From Proteobacteria bacterium ST_bin11 (GTDB lineage: Bacteria; Pseudomonadota; Gammaproteobacteria; Methylococcales; Methylomonadaceae): a stretch of 7,467 nucleotides of DNA. Location of the stretch: assembly GCA_002083615.1 (NCBI GenBank), contig MSXO01000081.1, forward strand, positions 1-7,467, in the 5' to 3' direction. The notes beneath the pieces are model-generated. The model did not search any database. It was given only the letters and a program-made list of their open reading frames with translations, and was not told the origin of the DNA. The translations under genes and the position numbers were made by a program. Shown here in pieces: positions 1 to 5,577 of the stretch (positions are counted from its first letter, which is position 1; every line of letters starts with the position of its first letter).

Positions 1-71
1 TCGATTAGATCGACAATATCGACCCGCACCAAAAGATCATCTATAAACTGACGAGGTATCCTGCCGGACAT
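1..71 (-). CDS. dnaG: DNA primase, N-terminal fragment (gene runs off the left edge)
   Basis: Only the first 23 codons are inside the window. The protein begins MSGRIPRQFIDDLLVRVDIV, which matches the well-known DnaG start (E. coli MAGRIPRVFINDLLARTDIVDLI as I recall it). DnaG makes the RNA primers for replication with the DnaB helicase; the CHC2 zinc-binding domain would start just beyond the edge. The ATG at 71 is the only start in this frame with the right alignment. It lies 15 bases after the yqeY stop, with only a poor Shine-Dalgarno match (a GG about six bases upstream). It is the third gene of the rpsU-yqeY-dnaG operon. No hairpin separates it from yqeY, so it is probably read from the rpsU promoter. 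Confidence 0.93.
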   Translation of the reverse strand, partial: MSGRIPRQFIDDLLVRVDIVDLI

Positions 72-86
72 ATTACCGACAAGATA

Positions 87-536
87 TTAAGCGATAAAAC
101 AGGCCTTTATTCTCGCGCTAACATTCGCCATGTCAGCTCTACCTTGCATTTGTGGCTTAAGCAAAGCCATCACGCCACCCATGTCTTTGACGGATGTAGC
201 GCCCACCTGAGCAATGGCATCGGCGACCATACCATCTATCTCAACTTCATTAAGGGGTTGCGGTAGAAAATCCTGAATAACCAACACTTCAGCCTCCTCG
301 ATTTCCGCCAAATCGTTGCGATTGGCATCGCGGAATTGTTTGATTGACTCGCGCCGCTGCTTCAACATTTTATCAAGCACAACAACAACTCGCTCATCAC
401 TCAGCTCGATACGCTCGTCAACCTCAACTTGCTTGATCGCAGCCAAAATCATACGAATGACCCCGAGCCTAGCTTTCTCGCCGCCTTTCATTGCGGCTTT
501 CATATCGTCCGTGATACGCTTTTTTAACGTATCCAT
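87..536 (-). CDS. yqeY: GatB/YqeY domain protein
   Basis: A 149-residue protein of the YqeY family, about the usual length. Typical features are the N-terminal lysine-rich helix (MDTLKKRITDDMKAAMKGGEK), the LGVIRMILAAIKQVEVDER segment near residues 24-42, the QRRESIKQF motif near 61-69, and a C-terminal small helical domain with MGGVMALLKPQMQGRADM. The family resembles the tail domain of the GatB subunit of the tRNA-dependent amidotransferase; its own cellular role is not settled, though a link to aminoacyl-tRNA metabolism is usually proposed. It sits between rpsU and dnaG, 8 bases after rpsU, and its ribosome binding site overlaps the rpsU stop codon. Cytoplasmic; no signal peptide or membrane segment. 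Confidence 0.95.
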   Translation of the reverse strand: MDTLKKRITDDMKAAMKGGEKARLGVIRMILAAIKQVEVDERIELSDERVVVVLDKMLKQRRESIKQFRDANRNDLAEIEEAEVLVIQDFLPQPLNEVEIDGMVADAIAQVGATSVKDMGGVMALLKPQMQGRADMANVSARIKACFIA

Positions 537-542
537 TGTCTG

Positions 543-547
543 CCCTA
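543..547 (-). promoter_or_regulatory. yqeY ribosome binding site overlapping the rpsU stop codon
   Basis: On the minus strand the bases read TAGGG, six bases before the yqeY ATG at 536. The TAG is the rpsU stop, so ribosomes finishing S21 would end on the yqeY Shine-Dalgarno. This suggests translational coupling of the two genes (inference from spacing). Confidence 0.6.
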
Positions 548-778
548 TATTTGCGGACGACCACGGCGCAGATTTTTCAACGCATAACGCTCACGCGCTA
601 ATTTTTTCAAATGACGCTTAACAGCAGCGGCACCTTTACGTTTACGCTCTGTTGTCGGCTTTTCATAAAACTCACGTCGGCGCACTTCGGCCAATACACC
701 GGCTTTTTCGCATGCACGTTTGAAGCGACGAATCGCGATGTCAAAATGTTCGTTCTCTTTAACTTTAACTGATGGCAT
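545..778 (-). CDS. rpsU: 30S ribosomal protein S21
   Basis: 77 residues starting MPSVKVKENEHFDIAIRRFK and containing the nearly invariant S21 stretch KRACEKAGVLAEVRRREFYE followed by KPTTERKRKGAAAVKRH. S21 is the small, very basic 30S protein near the anti-Shine-Dalgarno end of 16S rRNA and aids initiation. The ATG at 778 is chosen because it aligns with known S21 starts; an in-frame TTG two codons upstream (784) would add MI and is not supported. An upstream GGAT about nine bases away is the likely ribosome site. It is the first gene of the rpsU-yqeY-dnaG operon. The tail LRRGRPQI is a few residues longer than the E. coli protein. Confidence 0.97.
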   Translation of the reverse strand: MPSVKVKENEHFDIAIRRFKRACEKAGVLAEVRRREFYEKPTTERKRKGAAAVKRHLKKLARERYALKNLRRGRPQI

Positions 779-830
779 TATCAATAATCCGATTTATGTT
801 AGTATCTTTTGACGCTATCGGCGATACAAA

Positions 831-847
831 GCCCGCCGAAAACGGGC
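831..847. repeat. Short inverted repeat between rpsU and tsaD
   Basis: GCCCG and CGGGC form a 5-base perfect inverted repeat separated by 7 bases (CCGAAAA). It lies immediately downstream of the rpsU -10 element, so the predicted transcription start (near 842) falls inside it. Its role is unknown: it could be a protein site or a leader structure for a longer upstream transcript. It is too short to call a terminator. Confidence 0.4.
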
Positions 848-848
848 G

Positions 849-876
849 ATTATACTCATAAAATTCTTTTATTCAA
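849..876 (-). promoter_or_regulatory. Sigma70-type promoter for rpsU-yqeY-dnaG
   Basis: On the minus strand TTGAAT (871-876) and a perfect TATAAT (849-854) are separated by 16 bases. The predicted start near 842 gives a leader of about 64 bases before the rpsU ATG. The -35 element ends only 6 bases from the divergent tsaD start codon. The plus strand also reads TATACT at 851-856, overlapping this -10 element, and that could serve tsaD, but no fitting -35 is visible. Confidence 0.75.
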
Positions 877-882
877 AAACTA

Positions 883-1893
883 ATGTATGTTTTAGGCATA
901 GAAAGCTCTTGCGACGAAACGGCTGTCGCCGTTTACCACGGCAGTAAGGGCTTGATCGCACAGACCTTATACAGTCAGATCGAAACACATGCCGAGTATG
1001 GCGGCGTCGTTCCTGAACTGGCTTCGAGAGACCATATCCGCAAACTAGTGCCGCTAATAAAATCGGTCCTGAAGCAAGCAAAATTAAACACTAACGACAT
1101 CGAAGGCATTGCCTATACAGCTGGCCCAGGATTGATGGGATCACTACTTGTCGGTGCGGCCACAGCCCAAAGCCTGGCGTGGACCTGGCAAATACCCGCT
1201 ATCGCGGTACATCATATGGAAGGCCATTTATTAGCGCCGATGCTGGAAGACAATCCGCCGTCTTTCCCATTTGTCGCCCTACTTATTTCAGGCGGTCATA
1301 CCATGCTGATTAGCGTAAGCGGGATTGGCGAATACCGTTTACTAGGCGAATCTCTGGACGATGCCGCAGGCGAAGCTTTCGACAAAACTGCAAAGATGCT
1401 GGACCTAGAATACCCAGGCGGCCCCAAATTGGCCGATTTAGCTCGCATCGGCCAAAACCGTTTTAAATTCCCAAGACCAATGACTGACCGCCCCGGACTG
1501 GAATTTAGCTTTAGCGGACTAAAAACCTTCACAATGAACGCCCTGCATGCCTCGGAGCGAACGGCGCAGGACAAGGCCGACATAGCGTTCGCGTTTCAAC
1601 AGGCCGTCGCCGAGACCCTAAGCATCAAGTGCAGACGCGCATTACAGCAAGCGAAACTTAAAACACTGGTAGTGGCTGGCGGCGTTAGCGCTAACCAAGA
1701 AATCCGCCGTCAATTGCAAGAAATGGCGGCGAAAGAAGGTGCGGAAATATACTTTCCCCGCCCAGAGTTTTGTACCGATAATGGCGCCATGATTGCCTAC
1801 GCCGGCTGCCAGCGATTGATGGCGGGGCAAACCCAAAATCTGGAAATTTTTGCCCGGCCGCGGTGGCCGATGGAGCAGCTAATCAGCCTTTAA
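883..1893 (+). CDS. tsaD: tRNA N6-adenosine threonylcarbamoyltransferase TsaD
   Basis: 336 residues, essentially the normal bacterial length. TsaD (also Gcp/YgjD/Kae1 family) transfers the threonylcarbamoyl group from TC-AMP to A37 of ANN-decoding tRNAs, working with TsaB and TsaE in the cytoplasm. Visible motifs: GIESSCDET (5-13); the metal-binding HHMEGH at 110-115 (His111 and His115); LLISGGHT (133-140); AAGEAFDKTAKML (161-173); FSFSGLKT (208-215); AGGVSANQEIR (265-275); and CTDNGAMIAYAG (297-308), whose Asp299 is the third metal ligand. The start is fixed by alignment of MYVLGIESSCDE to the family. No clear Shine-Dalgarno precedes it, and the leader must be short because the rpsU promoter lies just upstream. 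It ends directly against the plsY stop on the other strand. Confidence 0.98.
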   Translation: MYVLGIESSCDETAVAVYHGSKGLIAQTLYSQIETHAEYGGVVPELASRDHIRKLVPLIKSVLKQAKLNTNDIEGIAYTAGPGLMGSLLVGAATAQSLAWTWQIPAIAVHHMEGHLLAPMLEDNPPSFPFVALLISGGHTMLISVSGIGEYRLLGESLDDAAGEAFDKTAKMLDLEYPGGPKLADLARIGQNRFKFPRPMTDRPGLEFSFSGLKTFTMNALHASERTAQDKADIAFAFQQAVAETLSIKCRRALQQAKLKTLVVAGGVSANQEIRRQLQEMAAKEGAEIYFPRPEFCTDNGAMIAYAGCQRLMAGQTQNLEIFARPRWPMEQLISL

Positions 1894-2466
1894 TTAAGAC
1901 TCTTGCCCGGCCAATAGTCGCTGAATATTACTTTTATGTCGCCAAAGCAAAATTAAGGAAATAACGGTAAAGGTGACCGTCAAATTAACATCTCCGACAA
2001 TCAGCCAAACATATACAGGCGTTAAGGTTGCCGCAACCAAAGCAGCCAACGACGAAATTCTGCCAATTTTATATACAATAAACCAAGTACCGGCAACCAC
2101 CAAACCCAACAGCCAAGCCACACCCAGCGTCACACCCAAGGATGTTGCAACCCCTTTACCACCCTTAAACTCAAAAAAAATCGGATAAAGGTGCCCGACA
2201 AATGCGGCAAACACGACCAAGGACAGCACCAGACTGTCGACTCCCACCGCCTTCGCCAATAACACCGGCAGCAGCCCTTTTAAAGCGTCACCCACCAAGG
2301 TAATCGCCGCCGCCTTTTTACCACCAATGCGCATAACATTGGTTGCCCCCGGATTACCGGAGCCGTTTTCCCGAGGGTCTGCCAAGCCCATCATCTTACA
2401 AACTATAATCGCGCTTGATACCGATCCGGTTAAATAGGCCAAGGGCACCAACAACCAATCCATCAT
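1894..2466 (-). CDS. plsY: Acyl-phosphate glycerol-3-phosphate acyltransferase PlsY
   Basis: 190 residues, a multi-pass inner-membrane enzyme that acylates glycerol-3-phosphate from acyl-phosphate (made by PlsX), the first acylation of phospholipid synthesis. All three family motifs are present: GSGNPGATN (35-43), KGGKGVAT (101-108) and RHKSNIQRL (176-184), plus GHLYP (91-95). About five hydrophobic spans alternate with these loops (roughly 4-22, 53-73, 78-98, 112-132, 138-175 in parts). Two adjacent ATGs exist; the first (2466) is preferred because an AGAGG site lies 8 bases upstream. Divergent from folB, and tail to tail with tsaD with no base between the stops and no terminator hairpin. 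Confidence 0.97.
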   Translation of the reverse strand: MMDWLLVPLAYLTGSVSSAIIVCKMMGLADPRENGSGNPGATNVMRIGGKKAAAITLVGDALKGLLPVLLAKAVGVDSLVLSLVVFAAFVGHLYPIFFEFKGGKGVATSLGVTLGVAWLLGLVVAGTWFIVYKIGRISSLAALVAATLTPVYVWLIVGDVNLTVTFTVISLILLWRHKSNIQRLLAGQES

Positions 2467-2474
2467 TTAATCAA

Positions 2475-2479
2475 CCTCT
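2475..2479 (-). promoter_or_regulatory. plsY ribosome binding site
   Basis: AGAGG on the minus strand, 8 bases before the ATG at 2466 and 11 before the next ATG at 2463. The spacing decides in favour of the first ATG. Confidence 0.6.
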
Positions 2480-2553
2480 TTTCAATACTTGTACAGCGGC
2501 ACCATTTACTCGATACTGCCACTTCTTGGAAATATAATAACCGGAAAGCAACG

Positions 2554-2907
2554 ATGGACATCATCTTTTTAGGCGCACTTGAAATCGATACCGTGATAGG
2601 TATTTACGACTGGGAAAGGAAAATAAAACAAAAAATTATCCTGGACATCGAAATGGGCTTTGACATTAAAAAAGCCGCATTTAGCGATGACATTACCCAA
2701 ACACTCGACTACAAAGCCGTTTCGGACCGCGTTGTCGACTTTGTAGAGCATAGTGAATTCTTCTTGGTAGAAAAGTTGATCGAAGAAATTGCCAATATTT
2801 TACTCGGCGAATTTGCGATTCCCTGGGTAAAAATTACGCTCAACAAAAAAGGTGCCATCAGCCGCGCTCGTGACGTCGGCATCATTATAGAACGCGGCAC
2901 ACGCTAA
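2554..2907 (+). CDS. folB: Dihydroneopterin aldolase FolB
   Basis: 117 residues, full length. Converts 7,8-dihydroneopterin to 6-hydroxymethyl-7,8-dihydropterin and glycolaldehyde (often also epimerising to dihydromonapterin) in folate synthesis; normally a cytoplasmic octamer. Family hallmarks are GIYDWE (16-21) with Glu21, LDYKAVSD (51-58) with Tyr53, LVEKLIEEIA (71-80) with the pterin-binding Glu73, and ITLNKKGAI (94-102) with catalytic Lys98, followed by VGIIIERG (108-115). These align closely with E. coli FolB. GGAAAG about 5 bases before the ATG is the ribosome site. The product is the substrate of the next gene, folK, which starts 3 bases after the folB stop, so the two are surely one operon. 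Confidence 0.97.
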   Translation: MDIIFLGALEIDTVIGIYDWERKIKQKIILDIEMGFDIKKAAFSDDITQTLDYKAVSDRVVDFVEHSEFFLVEKLIEEIANILLGEFAIPWVKITLNKKGAISRARDVGIIIERGTR

Positions 2908-2910
2908 GCC

Positions 2911-3402
2911 ATGCCTACCGGTTTTATCAGCATCGGCAGTAACATAGACAAGGAAACCCATATTCCTTCCAGCTTGAACGCGCTTTGCAAACTATTCGGA
3001 GAGCTTAAAGTTTCCAGTATTTTCGAAAGCGAACCGGTAGGTTTTATCGGCGACAGCTTCTACAATCTAGTCGTACGATTTGAATCAGAATTATCCGCGA
3101 AAGAAGTGGCAAAACTGCTAAAACAAATCGAACTGGAGCATGGCCGCGCGCGGGAGAGTCAAAAATTCTCAGCCAGGACGCTGGACTTGGATTTGATTTT
3201 ATACGACGACCAGATCATCAGCGATGGCAGGCTGCAAATCCCCCGGGATGAAATAGAGCGCTACGCCTTTGTACTGGAACCCTTAGCGGAGATTGCGCCG
3301 AACGAAACTCACCCGATCAGCAAGCATAGTTACAAAGACCTGTGGCAAAACTTCGACAAACGCAACTTGCACCAAACAAAACTCAAGAAACCAAGCCTCT
3401 GA
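2911..3402 (+). CDS. folK: 2-amino-4-hydroxy-6-hydroxymethyldihydropteridine diphosphokinase (HPPK), divergent type
   Basis: 163 residues of the HPPK family: transfers pyrophosphate from ATP to 6-hydroxymethyl-7,8-dihydropterin, the FolB product. Visible features are FISIGSNID at the start (5-13), ESEPVGF (39-45), the basic loop HGRARESQKFSAR (77-89), and the metal-binding TLDLDLILYD (90-99) with Asp92 and Asp94. The usual HP near residue 112 (E. coli VPHYDM) is IPRDEIER here, and the loop Trp is Phe86. As I recall, Pseudomonas has a second HPPK-like gene in this same place after folB, besides its main folK; this may be that paralogue. The start ATG lies 3 bases after folB; translation is probably coupled. 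It converges on the SDR gene with a 4-base gap. Confidence 0.9.
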   Translation: MPTGFISIGSNIDKETHIPSSLNALCKLFGELKVSSIFESEPVGFIGDSFYNLVVRFESELSAKEVAKLLKQIELEHGRARESQKFSARTLDLDLILYDDQIISDGRLQIPRDEIERYAFVLEPLAEIAPNETHPISKHSYKDLWQNFDKRNLHQTKLKKPSL

Positions 3403-3406
3403 GACC

Positions 3407-4138
3407 TTAGCGAAACAAAGTTCGACCACCATCCACAATCAAGACTTGGCCGGTCACGTATTCGGCATTTCCAACCAAAAACCTGACAGCTTTAGCAATG
3501 TCTTCGGCCTCCCCACAACGTTGCAGCGCTACTTTTTTTAAGATTTCCAAACGCTCCGCGTTCTCCACGTTATGCTCCGGCCATAGGATTGCGCCCGGAG
3601 CCACGGCATTGACGCGAACTTCGGGAGCCATTTCCCGGGCCAAAATTCGCGTCATCGCTACCAAGCCCGCTTTCGCCACACTGTATGCTGGGTAGCCGGG
3701 CAAGCCGGTTTCAGCGTGAATGTCGGCGATATTAACTATACAACCCCGCTTATTTTTCAGTGTCGCCCACAACGCCTGCGATAAAAAAAATGGCGCCTTC
3801 AGATTACTCGCCATTGCCAAGTCCCAGTTTTGCTCCGTAACTTGACCGAATGGGGTCGACTTAAACACGGAGGCGTTGTTCACCAACACGTCAACACCAT
3901 CCCATTGGGTAAGCGCTTCGTCGGCCAGCTTCTGAAGATCACTGGATAGGGATAAATCGGCTTTTAACAGCTTTGCCGAATCTTTTCGCTCGGCATTCAA
4001 CTCAGCAGCCAGATTAAAAGCATCAGCCTCAGAACTGTTGTAGTGCAAAATTACATTGCAACCATCGCCATGGAGTAATCGAGCGCAAACGGCGCCAATG
4101 CGCCTTGCCGCACCGGTAATCAGCACATTCCTGGACAT
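3407..4138 (-). CDS. SDR-family pteridine reductase (PTR1/FolM-like)
   Basis: 243 residues, one Rossmann-fold short-chain dehydrogenase. The cofactor motif is TGAARRIG (8-15), with the RR that marks pteridine reductases and suits NADPH. NNAS is at 87-90, the YxxxK pair is Tyr152/Lys156, and the end GQVLIVDGGRTLFR resembles E. coli FolM. The classical catalytic Ser, 13 residues before the Tyr, is Asp139 (IADIHAE), the same swap as Asp181/Tyr194 in PTR1. It probably reduces a dihydropterin or dihydrofolate (FolM: dihydromonapterin to tetrahydromonapterin). Its position opposite folB-folK supports a pterin role. It starts 10 bases after a small membrane-protein gene and probably shares its promoter. 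The exact substrate is not decided by sequence. Confidence 0.88.
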   Translation of the reverse strand: MSRNVLITGAARRIGAVCARLLHGDGCNVILHYNSSEADAFNLAAELNAERKDSAKLLKADLSLSSDLQKLADEALTQWDGVDVLVNNASVFKSTPFGQVTEQNWDLAMASNLKAPFFLSQALWATLKNKRGCIVNIADIHAETGLPGYPAYSVAKAGLVAMTRILAREMAPEVRVNAVAPGAILWPEHNVENAERLEILKKVALQRCGEAEDIAKAVRFLVGNAEYVTGQVLIVDGGRTLFR

Positions 4139-4148
4139 ATTCGTTAAT

Positions 4149-4436
4149 CTATTGACCAGCCGCTGGCAAACTAGCGATCAATTTTTTTCTGATCAGATAA
4201 CAAGCAGCCAGTGCAACGAACACTGGTAATTGGGTAAGTAAAAACTCAGTGACCGAATGTTTGGTCACCATACCAGCCAAAGGCACCACGATCAGCATCT
4301 TAGATAACCACCAAGTCAACCAATAACCTATCAAGCCAATCACAGACCAATTAATTAACGGGCCGCCATTATTTTTTGCTGTCAAATAAAACCAAACCAA
4401 GGTCAAAATACCGCACAATTTAGCCAGAAATAACAT
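4149..4436 (-). CDS. Small three-helix inner-membrane protein, function unknown
   Basis: 95 residues, almost wholly hydrophobic, not recognised. Likely membrane segments are residues 2-20 (LFLAKLCGILTLVWFYLTA), about 30-54 (containing the aromatic WLTWWL) and about 65-84 (ending in the basic IRKK). The ATG at 4436 is chosen because a strong purine-rich ribosome site (AAGGGGGAGAGG) lies directly upstream; a start 27 codons earlier would translate the leader and break this arrangement. The stop lies 10 bases before the SDR gene, so the two are likely co-transcribed, but nothing in the protein itself suggests a pterin function. It could be a small transport or regulatory membrane protein. Confidence 0.75.
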   Translation of the reverse strand: MLFLAKLCGILTLVWFYLTAKNNGGPLINWSVIGLIGYWLTWWLSKMLIVVPLAGMVTKHSVTEFLLTQLPVFVALAACYLIRKKLIASLPAAGQ

Positions 4437-4459
4437 CCTCTCCCCCTTACTTATTGTTG

Positions 4460-4489
4460 TTAATACGAAAACCCAAACCTCAGCTTCAA
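4460..4489 (-). promoter_or_regulatory. Candidate promoter for the membrane protein-SDR pair
   Basis: On the minus strand TTGAAG (4484-4489) and TATTAA (4460-4465) are 18 bases apart, each matching 4 of 6 consensus bases. This leaves a leader of about 17-20 bases before the ATG at 4436. A weak call. Confidence 0.35.
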
Positions 4490-4549
4490 TGTAAACCAAT
4501 CCTTGCAAAAATATCAAATCAATGACGCTGTTTCGTTTTGAGCTTGCAC

Positions 4550-4578
4550 TTCAAACTTGTCGGCTTAGCACATATAAT
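4550..4578 (+). promoter_or_regulatory. Candidate promoter for the exported GHGGHGG protein
   Basis: TTCAAA (4550-4555) and a perfect TATAAT (4573-4578) are separated by 17 bases. The predicted start near 4585 gives a leader of about 30 bases to the ATG at 4615, and rules out the in-frame upstream ATG at 4522 as the start. The 4437-4614 gap between the divergent genes holds this and the opposing promoter, and nothing else I can identify. Confidence 0.5.
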
Positions 4579-4614
4579 CGCCGCCATCTTAAAATACGAC
4601 CAACCGGAACACTC

Positions 4615-5025
4615 ATGCACACTCGTCTTTTTGCCGCAGTAATATTGGCTATCGGTTCTTGCAGCCCTGCCTGGTCACAATCTACACCGGGCCACGGCGG
4701 CCATGGTGGAATGCGCAGCTCAGAGGATGGTGGATGCCTCAATGCTAAAATCAGCCGTTATACACCGGAACATCTAACCACTGTTAAACCGGGCTCGGAT
4801 TTTTCGTTTGCGGTTTCGGGCAGCAATGGCCCCGGCCACATTCATGTGAGCATTAAACAAGAGCCAGTCGCTGTTCAAGTTGACGACAAGGACACGTTCT
4901 ATTGGGTAAAAGGTAAACTGCCAGAGAACCTGAAAAACACAGTCGTTAGAATCTCGGTGAAAGCCCAAGCAAAGGTGAGTAAATGCGATGCAGTAGGCGG
5001 CTGGTTGCTAAAAGTGTCTGAGTAA
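4615..5025 (+). CDS. Small exported protein with a His/Gly-rich N-terminus, function unknown
   Basis: 136 residues beginning MHTRLFAAVILAIGSCSPAW, a clear secretion signal. Two processing routes are possible: signal peptidase I after AWS (residue 21), or lipoprotein processing at Cys16, since IGSC (13-16) is an acceptable though imperfect lipobox. The mature part starts with PGHGGHGGM (25-33), has two further His in GHIHV (74-78), and two Cys (41 and 124) that could form a disulfide. The rest looks like a small beta-rich domain. The His clusters could bind metal, but that is speculation. The start is set by the signal peptide, by GGAA about 5 bases upstream, and by the promoter at 4550-4578. 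I recognise no family. It converges on the DUF2782 gene with 37 bases between and no hairpin. Confidence 0.8.
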   Translation: MHTRLFAAVILAIGSCSPAWSQSTPGHGGHGGMRSSEDGGCLNAKISRYTPEHLTTVKPGSDFSFAVSGSNGPGHIHVSIKQEPVAVQVDDKDTFYWVKGKLPENLKNTVVRISVKAQAKVSKCDAVGGWLLKVSE

Positions 5026-5062
5026 TGTCAAAGGCAATATCAGCAACACAAACTCAATTAGA

Positions 5063-5416
5063 TTAATTGAAATCCCATTCGAACAGAGTCCACTTGTTAA
5101 CATTGATATTTTCGTCCAAGTCATTTTTTTTCACATCCATCTGTTCGTCGCCGTTCGTATCCAACATGTAGTAAGCAGGCCCTACCTGCGGCTGGATCTT
5201 TACCATGTATAGCTTGCCGTTGCGTCGAAACTCTTGAATGGTATCTTTGCCTTTACGAATAATAGTAATGTCGGGCTCCATCTCTTCACCGGACTGCACC
5301 GGAGCCGGCAGATCAGGGGGCTCTGGAACAGGCGCCAATTCATTAGACGCTGACTCCGCTGCAAAGGCAAGGACCGGCAAAAACAGCATAAAGCTAAAAC
5401 CTAATAATGGAGACAT
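5063..5416 (-). CDS. Exported DUF2782-type protein
   Basis: 117 residues. An N-terminal signal peptide (1-19, cut near AFA/AES) is followed by a Pro-rich linker (about 29-44, PVPEPPDLPAPV) and a small domain with PDITIIRKG (48-56), IQEFRRNGKLYMVKIQP (60-76), VGPAYYMLDTNGD (78-90) and KNDLDENINVNKWTLFEW (97-114). That pattern is how I remember the proteobacterial DUF2782 family, whose function is unknown. The DTNGDEQMD stretch (86-94) resembles an Asp-rich calcium-binding loop, an inference only. The ATG at 5416 is preferred over an in-frame TTG at 5419 because AGGGA lies five bases from the ATG and only two from the TTG. Probably a single-gene unit between the 5529 terminator and the convergent neighbour. 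Confidence 0.85.
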   Translation of the reverse strand: MSPLLGFSFMLFLPVLAFAAESASNELAPVPEPPDLPAPVQSGEEMEPDITIIRKGKDTIQEFRRNGKLYMVKIQPQVGPAYYMLDTNGDEQMDVKKNDLDENINVNKWTLFEWDFN

Positions 5417-5453
5417 CAAGATCCCTGCAAAAATTTAAATGTGGTGGTTCATG

Positions 5454-5482
5454 ATAATACAGATTCGGTAACACCGCATAAA
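5454..5482 (-). promoter_or_regulatory. Weak candidate promoter for the DUF2782 gene
   Basis: TATTAT (5454-5459) is a good -10 on the minus strand with TG directly before it. The -35 at 17 bases, TTTATG (5477-5482), matches only 3 of 6. The position, about 40 bases before the start codon and after the upstream terminator, is sensible. Confidence 0.3.
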
Positions 5483-5528
5483 TCCCTAGCTAACAGACAT
5501 CCGTCGATGCTACGAAACTAGCAGACAC

Positions 5529-5564
5529 AAAAAAGCCGGCACCTCCCGAAAAAGGTGCCGGCTT
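5529..5564 (-). terminator. Rho-independent terminator of the 20-residue-repeat gene
   Basis: Read on the minus strand, AAGCCGGCACC (5554-5564) pairs perfectly with GGTGCCGGCTT (5533-5543) across a 10-base loop, followed by a run of six T (5529-5534). It begins 13 bases after the stop codon of the repeat gene. This is the strongest terminator in the window; on the plus strand there is no T tract, so it works in one direction. Confidence 0.95.
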
Positions 5565-5577
5565 AATTAACTAGACA

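Noticed and set aside
316..621. Plus-strand open frame of 101 codons across yqeY and the end of rpsU
   Set aside because: It is antisense to two confidently identified genes, is rich in Ser/Thr/Ile with no family features, and follows from their codon pattern.
2533..2538. Perfect TATAAT upstream of folB as its promoter
   Set aside because: No acceptable -35 lies 16-18 bases upstream (TTTACT is 22 away), and the implied start near 2545 would cut into the ribosome site. It remains possible but is not supported enough to list.
4437..4517. N-terminal extension of the three-helix membrane protein
   Set aside because: The internal ATG at 4436 has a strong purine-rich ribosome site directly upstream; the extension would cover the candidate promoter and that site.
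4522..4614. N-terminal extension of the exported protein from an upstream ATG
   Set aside because: It would bury the signal peptide 31 residues inside the protein and would contain the likely promoter TATAAT at 4573-4578.
5026..5062. Bidirectional terminator between the two convergent exported-protein genes
   Set aside because: The 37 bases were scanned for inverted repeats and none of useful length was found.
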